64,000 nt of DNA from Lachnospiraceae bacterium. Its GTDB lineage: Bacteria > Bacillota > Clostridia > Lachnospirales > Lachnospiraceae. The notes under the pieces were generated by a model. It ran no database searches and was not told where the DNA came from. It saw only the letters and a program-made list of their open reading frames with translations. Both the position numbers and the translations under genes were made by a program. The stretch lies in contig QXWO01000001.1 in the NCBI GenBank assembly GCA_009911035.1, positions 124,001-188,000 on the forward strand, read 5' to 3'. Positions 1 through 8,169 of this stretch are shown here, one piece after another. The number at the start of each line of letters is the position of its first letter. The stretch's first letter is position 1.

Positions 1-1230
1 AAGTTTAAAGAAGAAAATCCCGGCGTGGAGATGGAAGTTGTGGTAATCGCTCCCGACGACTATCCCACCAAGGTGGAGACAGCCCTGCTTGGCGGAGATT
101 CCAGCGTGGATATTATCGTAGGCGAGCCGAAGATGCTGCAGTCCATGTATGAAGCAGAATTATTTGCTAACCTGGATGATTTCGGCGCACAGGATTATGA
201 GGGAAAGATAGTTGATTATGTATGGCAGGTAGGAAAGGATAACGAAGGTATCCAGAGGGCGATCTCTTACCAGATCACACCCATTGGTTTCTTCTACAGA
301 AGAGATATTGCAGACAAGGTATTTGGTTATTCAGACCCCGAATCTGTCGGCAAACTGTTTGCAGATTATGACACCATCATTGAGACAGGAAAGACTTTAA
401 AGGATGCTGGCTACCGGGTATTTGCTTCCGATGGGGAGACACAGCACTTTAAAGGACAGAGCTCTTGGGTCGTTGACGGCGCGCTGAACGTAGACCAGCA
501 GAGATATGATTTCATGGATCTGGCTACAGAACTGTACCAGCAGGATCTGACAGCATATGCAACCCAGTGGACAGCACCCTGGTATCAGGCTATGAGCGGC
601 CCTGTACCGATCCTGAACGCAGAGATTCAGGGCGGCGTATGGGATACAGATGAAAACGGCGATCCCCTCTTAAACGTATGGGATGAGGAAAACTTTAATG
701 CCAACGTTGAGAACTACTCCAGCGAAACAGCAGAAGTATTTGCATTCGGGCTTCCTGCATGGGGCGTACTTACCTTAAGGGATAACGTAGGCGAGACAGC
801 AGGGTCATGGGGCGTATGTTCCGGTCCTTCCTACGGATATGACGGCGGTACTTATATCGGTATCAGCGATTTGTCAGAAAACAAAGAACTTGCATGGGAA
901 TTTGTTAAATTCTGTACCTTAAATGAAGAAGTGGCAGACTGGTGGATCGAGGCATCCGAGGGCGATACCGTTTCCTTACTTTCTGCACTTGAGAAACATG
1001 CGGAAGATGAAAACGAGACATACGGCGGACAGAAGCTGTATAAGTTCTGGTTAGAGCAGGCGGAAGGCATTAACTTATCCAATGTCACCGAGTATGACAA
1101 AGCCATTGACTCTGCATGGACCAATGCAGTCACAGCAGTTAAGACAGGTGAAAAGACCAAGGAAGATGCAATTGCAGGCTTCTATGATGAAGTGGCAGCT
1201 ACGTATCCTGACCTTGAGATCAACAGATAG
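1..1230 (+). CDS. Sugar ABC transporter substrate-binding protein, C-terminal part (5' end outside window)
   Basis: The frame is open from base 1 and stops at TAG 1228-1230, leaving 409 residues of a family 1 extracellular solute-binding protein of the carbohydrate-uptake (CUT1) type. The signal peptide and lipobox would lie left of the window. Visible family features are the hinge-region aromatic residues, an internal GSWGV stretch near residue 260, and a C-terminal half with 'NKELAWEFVKFC', the usual helix of maltose- and oligosaccharide-binding proteins. It is followed, after a strong stem-loop, by two MalF/MalG-type permeases, so it should capture the sugar outside the membrane for that importer. 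No ATPase gene is in the cluster, so a shared MsmX-type ATPase is likely. The substrate cannot be read from sequence. Confidence 0.9.
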   Translation, partial: KFKEENPGVEMEVVVIAPDDYPTKVETALLGGDSSVDIIVGEPKMLQSMYEAELFANLDDFGAQDYEGKIVDYVWQVGKDNEGIQRAISYQITPIGFFYRRDIADKVFGYSDPESVGKLFADYDTIIETGKTLKDAGYRVFASDGETQHFKGQSSWVVDGALNVDQQRYDFMDLATELYQQDLTAYATQWTAPWYQAMSGPVPILNAEIQGGVWDTDENGDPLLNVWDEENFNANVENYSSETAEVFAFGLPAWGVLTLRDNVGETAGSWGVCSGPSYGYDGGTYIGISDLSENKELAWEFVKFCTLNEEVADWWIEASEGDTVSLLSALEKHAEDENETYGGQKLYKFWLEQAEGINLSNVTEYDKAIDSAWTNAVTAVKTGEKTKEDAIAGFYDEVAATYPDLEINR

Positions 1231-1246
1231 TCGATTATCATTTTAC

Positions 1247-1275
1247 GGAGTGAAGGGCATGAAACCCTTCACTCC
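1247..1275 (+). promoter_or_regulatory. Intercistronic stem-loop after the binding-protein gene
   Basis: Perfect 11-bp arms (GGAGTGAAGGG / CCCTTCACTCC) with a 7-nt loop lie between the binding-protein stop and the permease ribosome-binding site. No U-run follows, so it is more likely an mRNA-stabilising or partial read-through element than a full terminator. Such elements commonly keep binding-protein mRNA more abundant than permease mRNA. Confidence 0.7.
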
Positions 1276-1295
1276 TGCTAATGGAGGTAATGCAT

Positions 1296-2210
1296 ATGGC
1301 TGACAGTAAGACGAAGACCAGCAAGAAAAGAAATTATAACAATATGGCCTACGTATTTGTACTGCCTTTTGTAGCGGTATTCCTCATTTTCAGCGTGTAT
1401 CCGGTACTGCGTACACTGCAGATATCCTTTGCAACTTATAAGGGATTCGGGGACATGAAGTTTGTGGGCCTTAAAAATTACATACGTGTGTTACAGGATC
1501 AGTATTTCTGGACAGCACTCTTAAACACAATTAAAATTTGGAGCGTAAACATTGTTCTGCAGTTGGGAATCGCTTTCCTTTTAACAATTGCATTCAGCGA
1601 TATCAAATTTAAACTGAAAGGTCTTGGATTTTTCAGGGCGGTTTATTACCTCCCCAACATCATTGCGGCTACTTCCGTAGCTTTCCTGTTCAAGACCCTG
1701 CTGGACTGGCGGTATGGTACCATCAACCAGATTCTGGCAAAACTTGGCGTGGATTCGCCCATTAATTGGCTGGGACAGCCGGTGACGGCACAGCTTTCTA
1801 TTTCCCTGATCCAGACATGGATGTGGTTCGGCAATTCCTTTATCATGCTGATGGCCGGCGTACAGGGTATTAACAAGGATTATTTCGAGGCGGCATCTAT
1901 TGACGGTGCAGGACGCTGGAAGAGCTTTTACTATATCACGCTTCCTCTGCTTCGTCCCATTTTATTATACGTGACGATTACGTCCCTGATCGGCGGTATC
2001 CAGATGTTCGACTTACCGTTCCTGATCGGTACCGTGACCGGAGAACCTTTGGGATCGACTCAGACAGCGATCATGTATCTATATAAATTTGGATTTGCAA
2101 GCAGGCCGAAGCAGGTTGGTTATGCTTCCGCAATCGCATATATACTGTTCCTGATGATTCTGATTATTTCACTGATACAGTTCAAGGTTATGAATAGGAA
2201 GGAGGACTAA
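1296..2210 (+). CDS. Carbohydrate ABC transporter permease, MalF/UgpA type
   Basis: Inner-membrane permease of 304 residues with six hydrophobic segments. The first follows a short basic N-terminus (KTSKKRNYNN), as in UgpA/LacF proteins. The cytoplasmic EAA loop reads 'EAASIDGAGRWKSFYYITLPLL' in shortened form EAAxxDGAG, the contact site for the ATPase. The start at 1296 is chosen because GGAGG at 1283-1287 sits 8 nt upstream; in-frame ATGs at 1281 and 1290 lie on or too close to that site. It is followed 3 nt later by the partner permease and preceded by the binding protein, so the three form one operon. Confidence 0.93.
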   Translation: MADSKTKTSKKRNYNNMAYVFVLPFVAVFLIFSVYPVLRTLQISFATYKGFGDMKFVGLKNYIRVLQDQYFWTALLNTIKIWSVNIVLQLGIAFLLTIAFSDIKFKLKGLGFFRAVYYLPNIIAATSVAFLFKTLLDWRYGTINQILAKLGVDSPINWLGQPVTAQLSISLIQTWMWFGNSFIMLMAGVQGINKDYFEAASIDGAGRWKSFYYITLPLLRPILLYVTITSLIGGIQMFDLPFLIGTVTGEPLGSTQTAIMYLYKFGFASRPKQVGYASAIAYILFLMILIISLIQFKVMNRKED

Positions 2211-2213
2211 GAG

Positions 2214-3041
2214 ATGGCTGGAAAAGTAAAAAAAGCTGTGTTATATATTGTGCTTAGCCTGATGGCAGTCACCTGTATGGTTCCCTTTCTGCTGATGCTT
2301 GTGAACGCCACCAGAAGCGGCAGGGAGATTATGACTTCCTTTACCCTGATTCCGGGGGACAGTCTGAAAGATAACTGGAATGCCGTATTTGGCTTCTTCA
2401 ATTTGTTCCGGGGCTTGTGGAACAGTTTTAAGGTAGCGGTGCCTGCCACGATTCTTACCTCTTATTTCTCTGCCCTGACAGCATATGCCTTGGCAGTGTA
2501 CAAATTTAAAGGCAAAAACGTAATTTTTTATACCATCGTCATCTTTATGATGATTCCCGGGCAGCTCAGCCTGATTGGTTTCTACAATCTGGTTTCAGGG
2601 CTGAAAATGATCGACTCTTATGTACCTTTGATCATTCCCGCTATTGCAGCACCCGGTACGGTGTTCTTCTTAAAACAGTATCTGGAATCCGTGCTTCCCA
2701 TGTCGCTGTTAGAAGCGGCAAGGATTGATGGCGCTATGGAGATCACCATTTTCCACAAGATTGTATTCCCAATCATGGTGCCCGGCGTGGCTACCATGGC
2801 AATCGGCGGATTCATCGGCAACTGGAACTCTTACCTGATTCCTTTGTTGCTATTGAATTCCCCCAAGAAATTCACCCTGCCTGTTATGATTGCTTCACTG
2901 AATGCATCTAAGGACATCGGCACCAACCAGGGAGCTATTTATATGGCTCTTGCGGTTTCCATCGTTCCTATTCTGATTGTATTCTGCTTCTGTTCAAAGT
3001 ATATCATTGGCAGTATTTCAGCAGGTAGTGTAAAAGAATAA
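2214..3041 (+). CDS. Carbohydrate ABC transporter permease, MalG/UgpE type
   Basis: Second permease of the importer, 275 residues, six hydrophobic segments, with the EAA loop 'EAARIDGAMEITIFHKI' followed by PxMxPG. The ribosome site AAGGAGG overlaps the end of the upstream permease gene and the start lies 3 nt after its stop, indicating translational coupling. It would pair with the MalF-like subunit to make the translocation pore. The transcript probably ends at the hairpin at 3052-3088. Confidence 0.93.
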   Translation: MAGKVKKAVLYIVLSLMAVTCMVPFLLMLVNATRSGREIMTSFTLIPGDSLKDNWNAVFGFFNLFRGLWNSFKVAVPATILTSYFSALTAYALAVYKFKGKNVIFYTIVIFMMIPGQLSLIGFYNLVSGLKMIDSYVPLIIPAIAAPGTVFFLKQYLESVLPMSLLEAARIDGAMEITIFHKIVFPIMVPGVATMAIGGFIGNWNSYLIPLLLLNSPKKFTLPVMIASLNASKDIGTNQGAIYMALAVSIVPILIVFCFCSKYIIGSISAGSVKE

Positions 3042-3051
3042 AAAACAAACG

Positions 3052-3088
3052 ACCGCTCTTTTGCCTGACGGCAGGGGAGCGGTTTTCC
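3052..3088 (+). terminator. Rho-independent terminator after the sugar permease operon
   Basis: Arms ACCGCTC / GAGCGGT with an inner TGCC/GGCA pairing, followed by TTTT. It separates the transporter operon from the lipoprotein/two-component operon. Confidence 0.75.
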
Positions 3089-3164
3089 CTTGAGATTATC
3101 ATTGCTTTTCGGTATAATTAAATATGTCGCATTAGATAAAAGGGAAGGAGAAGAAACACGAAGG

Positions 3165-4742
3165 ATGAGGAAAGGTATTTTTTGGGCAGTGCTGGGGGTG
3201 TTATTTCTGACAGCCTGCGGCAGGAGCGGGAGTCCGGCCGGGGATATGGCAGCCGGGGAGGAAGAGCCGGTCACGCTGGACTGGTATATCAATTTTACAT
3301 GGTACAGTACGCCCTGGGGCGGCAATGTAGTCTCCGATGCCATCACGGAAAAGACAGGGGTCAGTATCAACTTTCTTTCCCCTATCGGCAACCCGGAGGA
3401 AAAATTCAATGCGCTGCTCTCTTCGGATTCACTGCCTGATATTATTACTCTGGGCTGGTGGGAAAATCAGGCGGATGAGATGATTGAGGGTGATATGGTC
3501 TATGCGTTGAATGAGCTGGCCGATAAGTACGACCCTTATTTCTGGGAGGCAGCTGATGCGGCGGCAGTTTCCTGGTATACAAAAGAGGACGGGAATCTTT
3601 ACTGTTATCCCAGTTCTTCTTTTACACCGGAGGATTACGAGGAACATGAAAATCTGGGTTCCAACCAGACGTTCCTTGTGCGGAAGGATATTTATGAGGC
3701 TTTGGGATGCCCGGATATGTCTACCCAGGAAGGGTTTTCGGATGCGGTAAAAAGGGCGGCCCGGATGTTCCCCCAGGTGGACGGTTATCCCCTGATACCC
3801 ATAGGCTCCCATGAATTCACCAATACGGGCTGTGTTTCTTTTGACCAGTATCTGCAAAATTTTCTGGCGGTTCCCTGTGAAAAGGACGGAAAGTTTTATG
3901 ACAGGTATACAGACCCTGAATATATTGGCTGGCTGAAAACCTTCCGGGAGCTGGGGCAGGAAGGATATCTGACAAATGATATTTTTATTGACCAGCGTAC
4001 CCAGATGGAGGAGAAGCTGGCAAGGGGCCAGTATTTCTGCATGATTTACCAGCGGACGGATATGACGGGGCTTCAGTCTGAGCTTTATACGAAAAATCTG
4101 GACAGGATTTATATGGCGGTGGACGGGCCGAAAAACACGGCGGGAGATGACCCGGTGCTTCCGGGCGGGGGGATCAACGGCTGGACGGTGACCTTTATCT
4201 CCAAAGACTGTGCCAGCCCGGACCGGGCGATAAAGCTGTTTTCCTATCTTATAAGTGAGGAAGGACAGAAAATGGTTTATCTGGGAGTGGAAGGTGTCAC
4301 TTATGATATGGTGGATGGAAAACCAGTGATAAAGAAGGAAGTCCAGGAACTTTTGAGCAGCAACAGGGGGCAGTATGATGCCCTCTATGGGGCTGACGAT
4401 GCATACTGGATGTTTCAGGATAATGTCACTCAGCTTAAATGGCGGCAGCCTTCCGTACCTCCTAATGGACAATTGGAGGAATGGACCTTTCCCTACACCC
4501 ACTATATGGCCCAGTATGATATGCGTTTTGACAGGAACAGCAAGGTGGGAGAGGCTGATATCAATATCAAGGAACTGTGGAGCCAGACTCTGCCAAGGCT
4601 CCTGCTGGCGCCTTCGGAGGAGGAATTTGACCAAATTTTGGAGGAGTTTGTGGCGAAAAGGGAGGAACTTGGATTTGCGCTTGTCATGGAGGAAAGCACA
4701 AGACAGATGCGGGAGACTAAGGAAAAACTTTCCATACAGTAA
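3165..4742 (+). CDS. Extracellular solute-binding lipoprotein (LipO type) of a sugar-sensing operon
   Basis: A 525-residue family 1 solute-binding lipoprotein. The N-terminus MRKGIFWAVLGVLFLTAC is a type II signal peptide with lipobox LTAC, so the mature protein begins at Cys18 and is lipid-anchored outside the membrane. Its length (~500-550) and the 'PDIITLGWWEN' and 'GGINGWTVTFISKDC' stretches fit the LipO/YtcQ subgroup. The ATG at 3165 is preferred over an upstream in-frame start (3090) because the signal peptide begins there and a purine-rich site (AGGGAAGGAG) lies at 3141-3150. It is followed directly by a YesM-type kinase and YesN-type regulator. It may deliver sugar to the upstream permeases or act as the sensor's ligand receptor; which one is inference. 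Confidence 0.88.
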   Translation: MRKGIFWAVLGVLFLTACGRSGSPAGDMAAGEEEPVTLDWYINFTWYSTPWGGNVVSDAITEKTGVSINFLSPIGNPEEKFNALLSSDSLPDIITLGWWENQADEMIEGDMVYALNELADKYDPYFWEAADAAAVSWYTKEDGNLYCYPSSSFTPEDYEEHENLGSNQTFLVRKDIYEALGCPDMSTQEGFSDAVKRAARMFPQVDGYPLIPIGSHEFTNTGCVSFDQYLQNFLAVPCEKDGKFYDRYTDPEYIGWLKTFRELGQEGYLTNDIFIDQRTQMEEKLARGQYFCMIYQRTDMTGLQSELYTKNLDRIYMAVDGPKNTAGDDPVLPGGGINGWTVTFISKDCASPDRAIKLFSYLISEEGQKMVYLGVEGVTYDMVDGKPVIKKEVQELLSSNRGQYDALYGADDAYWMFQDNVTQLKWRQPSVPPNGQLEEWTFPYTHYMAQYDMRFDRNSKVGEADINIKELWSQTLPRLLLAPSEEEFDQILEEFVAKREELGFALVMEESTRQMRETKEKLSIQ

Positions 4743-4784
4743 GTGCGTGATTGTCTGCAGGCTGGCGGCAGCATGGGGATTTGT

Positions 4785-6614
4785 ATGAATGTTTTAATGA
4801 AAATATTTCACGGATATAAATTGAATACCAAATTTACGATTATCTGTCTGTTCTTCGTGGCGATTCCCATGATAGGGCTTTCCGGCTGGCTGTTCTGGCT
4901 GATGGAGCAGAATCTGGTCAGCGAAAAGTTAAATGCCATGGAATACAAACTAAGCAAGAGTTATGATCAGATTGTGACCAATGTGGACTCCATCAATATG
5001 TCCACCCAGTTCCTTTTAAGCGACCAGGCGCTTAAGGAATTTCTGACTGCACGGAAAAAGGGGGAGGAGATTTCTACCAGCCAGCTTTTAGATTTTTACA
5101 ACAGGGATATAGCTTCTCTGGAGCGGATGGTGAACAACAATAATTATCTTTATCAGGTGCGGGTGTATGTGGACGATGAGGACATGCAGGAGATGATGCC
5201 GATCCTTTACCGGATGGAGCGTATGGAAAAACAGGATTTTGCCAGGGACGGGGAGCTGGCGGGATGGAAGTACAATTATGTTGACAGACTCTTTTCCAAC
5301 TATGAGCAGTATTCCGGGGGCAGGAAGATTTTGTCCAGGCTGACGCCTGTGGAGGTATACGGGCTGGGGGAGATCGGTGTCATTGAAGCCGCCATGTATA
5401 TGGATACTATGTTTCCGCTGGTATATGATTCCACGAAGACGGAGTGGAGCTGCTTTGTGGACGGGGAAGGAAATTATTACTTTGCCTGTGAGGATGTCCC
5501 CAAACAGGACAGGAGCCTGGCACGGCAGATCGTGGAAGAAAACCAGGAGGCCCCGAAGGGAGCACAGCAGGTCTATTATAAAAAAAAGGGAAATCAAAGG
5601 CTGGTGGTGGGATACCAGGAAGTAAAGGAGCTGGGAGGAGCCATCATAAGCGTCAATGATTTCCAGGCAGAGTTAAGCAGGATCTACCGCCAGCGCATTA
5701 TTTTTATCGGTATCGGCGCAGTAATCATGGCGCTTCTGGCCTGGGTCGTGAACAGTGTTGCAAAGGGAATGCTGGGGCAGTTTTACAGTATACTCCATTC
5801 CATCAGGGAAGTCCAGAAGGGAGACTTAAGTGTCGTCATTGAAAACTGCGGGAAAGATGAAATGGGGGAATTGGGAAGCCAGATCAATAAAATGCTGGTG
5901 AATATCAAGCAGCTTACGGATGATAATCTGAATCATGAACTGTTGATGAAAAACACGCAGATTCGGGCTTTGCAGAATCAGATCAACGCCCATTTCATTT
6001 ATAATGTATTGGAATCCATCAAGATGATGGCGGAAATAGAGGAAAAGTACGATATTTCCGATGCCATTACCTCCCTTGGCAAGCTCCTGCGCTACAGCAT
6101 GAAATGGACCAACACCAATGTGACGGTGGCAGAGGAGCTGGAATATATCCGCAATTATTTAAGCCTGATCAACCTGCGGTTTGACTATGAGATTTATCTG
6201 TCCGTCAATATGCCGGATATTATTTTGAAGCAGAAAATCCCTAAAATGTCCTTGCAGCCTGTGGTGGAAAATGCCATTTATCACGGGATCGAGCAGATGG
6301 CGGAGGATACCAATATCTACATGAAAGGGATTGTGGACGGGGAGGACTGCATCATAGAGATCACTGACGCAGGGAGAGGCATGAGTGATAGGGAAGTGGA
6401 AGAACTGTACAAGAAAATCAACGGGGAGCTGGAGGCTTCCGGCGGTTCGGGAAACGGCATAGGACTTAAAAATGTGCAGGACCGTATCAAAATTAATTTT
6501 GGGGACAGATATGGGATTGAGATTGCGTCAAAACTGGGATGCTATACAAAGATTATGATTCGCATTCCAATGGCGGAGAAGAACGTGAATCCGCAGATGG
6601 GAGGAGAAATGTGA
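4785..6614 (+). CDS. Sensor histidine kinase, YesM/LytS type
   Basis: Membrane sensor kinase of about 609 residues. Order: transmembrane helix 1 (FTIICLFFVAIPMIGLSGW), a ~270-residue extracellular domain of the dCache-like kind, transmembrane helix 2 near nt 5695-5755, HAMP linker, His_kinase box 'LQNQINAHFIYNVLESI' (phosphoacceptor His near nt 5990), then an HATPase_c domain with N-box 'QPVVENAIYHG', G-box 'DAGRGMS' and 'GNGIGLKN'. The start is uncertain: GTG 4743 abuts the previous stop, ATG 4773 and ATG 4785 are alternatives, and 4785 has GGGG 6 nt upstream. The stop overlaps the regulator's GTG start, so the pair is translationally coupled. It probably senses extracellular sugar via the neighbouring lipoprotein. 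Confidence 0.92.
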   Translation: MNVLMKIFHGYKLNTKFTIICLFFVAIPMIGLSGWLFWLMEQNLVSEKLNAMEYKLSKSYDQIVTNVDSINMSTQFLLSDQALKEFLTARKKGEEISTSQLLDFYNRDIASLERMVNNNNYLYQVRVYVDDEDMQEMMPILYRMERMEKQDFARDGELAGWKYNYVDRLFSNYEQYSGGRKILSRLTPVEVYGLGEIGVIEAAMYMDTMFPLVYDSTKTEWSCFVDGEGNYYFACEDVPKQDRSLARQIVEENQEAPKGAQQVYYKKKGNQRLVVGYQEVKELGGAIISVNDFQAELSRIYRQRIIFIGIGAVIMALLAWVVNSVAKGMLGQFYSILHSIREVQKGDLSVVIENCGKDEMGELGSQINKMLVNIKQLTDDNLNHELLMKNTQIRALQNQINAHFIYNVLESIKMMAEIEEKYDISDAITSLGKLLRYSMKWTNTNVTVAEELEYIRNYLSLINLRFDYEIYLSVNMPDIILKQKIPKMSLQPVVENAIYHGIEQMAEDTNIYMKGIVDGEDCIIEITDAGRGMSDREVEELYKKINGELEASGGSGNGIGLKNVQDRIKINFGDRYGIEIASKLGCYTKIMIRIPMAEKNVNPQMGGEM

Positions 6615-8116
6615 AAACACTTTTGCTTGTGGAGGATGAGAAATTAATACGCCGGGGAATCAAAGCCATGATACAGCGAAGCGGCGTTCCAGTGGACAAT
6701 ATCCTGGAATGCGGCAACGGGGAAATGGCGCTGGAAATTCTGAAAATGCAGAAAGTGGATGTGATGTTCACGGATATCCGTATGCCCAAGATGGACGGCA
6801 TTGCGCTGGTAAAAGCCATGCAGGAACTTCCCAATGCGCCGTTGACTGTTGCAGTCAGCGGGTATGATGATTTCACCTATGCAGTGGAGATGATGCGGAT
6901 GGGCGTAAGGGAATATATATTAAAGCCTGTGGACCGGGATAAAGTCAGGGAGGTGCTGGAAAAGCTCAATGAGGAAGTGACACGCGGCAGGGAGAGTGAA
7001 AGAAAGGGCAGAAGTCTTAGCTGTCAGCAGCTTAAGTATGCCATATTAAATGACAATCTTACAGAATCGGAAAAGAGCCTGCTGGCCAGACAGTATGAGG
7101 ATACCTTCTTTGCAGGGGAGTATCTGGTCATTTTGACCTGCAGCACAGGAGAGCTGGCAGATAATGTGCTGGAGGACTGCCCTTTCATTCATCTGGATGC
7201 AGTGGATGGAAATGATTTGTTTATTACAGACGAAAGTTATCTGCCTATACTGCTGAAAGATGAACTTGCCGGACGCTGTGTGGGGATCAGCAGTCCCCAT
7301 ACAGGCATAGAAAGCTTAAAGAAAGCATGTAAGGAAGCCCTGAGCGCCCGGAAAGAGGCATTTTATCTTGGAAAAGAATCTTTGGCTTATGGGGAGATGG
7401 CAGGGAAAACAAACGCTGACACGCTCCGGGGGCAGGCTTATTGCAGGGAAAACAGTCTGCGGATTGAGGATTCTGCGGTAGAGCAGATCGTGCACCAGCT
7501 TGGCACAGATAAATATGAGGATGCATTAAGGCAGATAAAGCGTATCTTTCAAAATGCGGCGCTGGGCGGATATACGCCGGAACAGATGGAAGACGGCATG
7601 GAAAAGCTTCTGGACGGGATACTTACCACTTATGCCAATATATTAAAGACAGAAAAGGAAGCGGTCAGGGAGTACTATGCCATTTATGGTTTCAATCTGT
7701 TTTCCGAGTACGAATCGGAAGTTTTGGGCTGGCTGACCAATTTTTGTGATACCTTGAACAGCCGTTTCGATGATTATAAAAATAAGCAGAAGATTCAGCA
7801 GGCAGTCAGCTATATTAAAGAAAACTATGATAAGGATTTGAATATGGCGGTGGTATCCAATCACATTTCCATGAATTATTCCCTGTTTTCCTATGTGTTT
7901 AAGCAGTATACCGGAAATAATTTTGTAAATTACTTAAAGGAGATCAGGATACAGGAAGCAAAAAGGCTGCTGGAGGAGACGGATATGAAAGTTGTTGACA
8001 TCAGCGGAAGGGTAGGGTATGAGAATGAAAAGCATTTTATGAAGACTTTCAAGGCATCCTGCGGAGTATCACCCACAGAGTACCGGAAAAATATGCAGTT
8101 TAAAGGGAAGGACTAA
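6611..8116 (+). CDS. AraC-family response regulator, YesN type
   Basis: Response regulator of 501 residues. The receiver domain (about 1-120) has acidic pocket E8/D9, phosphoacceptor D55 in 'FTDIRMPKMDG' and the conserved Lys in 'EYILKPVD'. A long middle linker is followed by a C-terminal double helix-turn-helix of the AraC/XylS type (about residues 395-500), ending with 'VGYENEKHFMKTFKASCG', the signature of the second recognition unit. The start is GTG 6611, which overlaps the kinase stop by 4 nt and has GGAGGAG just upstream; starting earlier would put the receiver behind a 24-residue tail encoded by the kinase gene. It likely activates the sugar transporter genes upstream. Confidence 0.93.
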   Translation: MKTLLLVEDEKLIRRGIKAMIQRSGVPVDNILECGNGEMALEILKMQKVDVMFTDIRMPKMDGIALVKAMQELPNAPLTVAVSGYDDFTYAVEMMRMGVREYILKPVDRDKVREVLEKLNEEVTRGRESERKGRSLSCQQLKYAILNDNLTESEKSLLARQYEDTFFAGEYLVILTCSTGELADNVLEDCPFIHLDAVDGNDLFITDESYLPILLKDELAGRCVGISSPHTGIESLKKACKEALSARKEAFYLGKESLAYGEMAGKTNADTLRGQAYCRENSLRIEDSAVEQIVHQLGTDKYEDALRQIKRIFQNAALGGYTPEQMEDGMEKLLDGILTTYANILKTEKEAVREYYAIYGFNLFSEYESEVLGWLTNFCDTLNSRFDDYKNKQKIQQAVSYIKENYDKDLNMAVVSNHISMNYSLFSYVFKQYTGNNFVNYLKEIRIQEAKRLLEETDMKVVDISGRVGYENEKHFMKTFKASCGVSPTEYRKNMQFKGKD

Positions 8117-8130
8117 AACCTTCCCTTTTT
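8102..8130 (+). terminator. Terminator of the two-component operon
   Basis: Perfect 10-bp arms (AAAGGGAAGG / CCTTCCCTTT) with the stop codon of the regulator gene in the loop, followed by a T-run to 8130. It lies between two converging genes. Confidence 0.8.
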
Positions 8131-8132
8131 GT

Positions 8133-8169
8133 TACAAGAAGCTGTCTCACGAAGTGTGGCAGCGTTTGT
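8133..8169 (-). repeat. 37-bp dispersed repeat, copy 1 (single)
   Basis: Reverse-complement copy of the 37-bp family (begins ACAAACGC and ends near CTTGTA on the minus strand). It overlaps the last codons and the TGA of the minus-strand GGDEF gene, so the final residues NKRCHTS are repeat-encoded. Confidence 0.8.

Noticed and set aside
3429-4634. 401-codon minus-strand frame
   Set aside because: It is the antisense shadow of the lipoprotein gene, with no ribosome site and a composition typical of reversed coding DNA.
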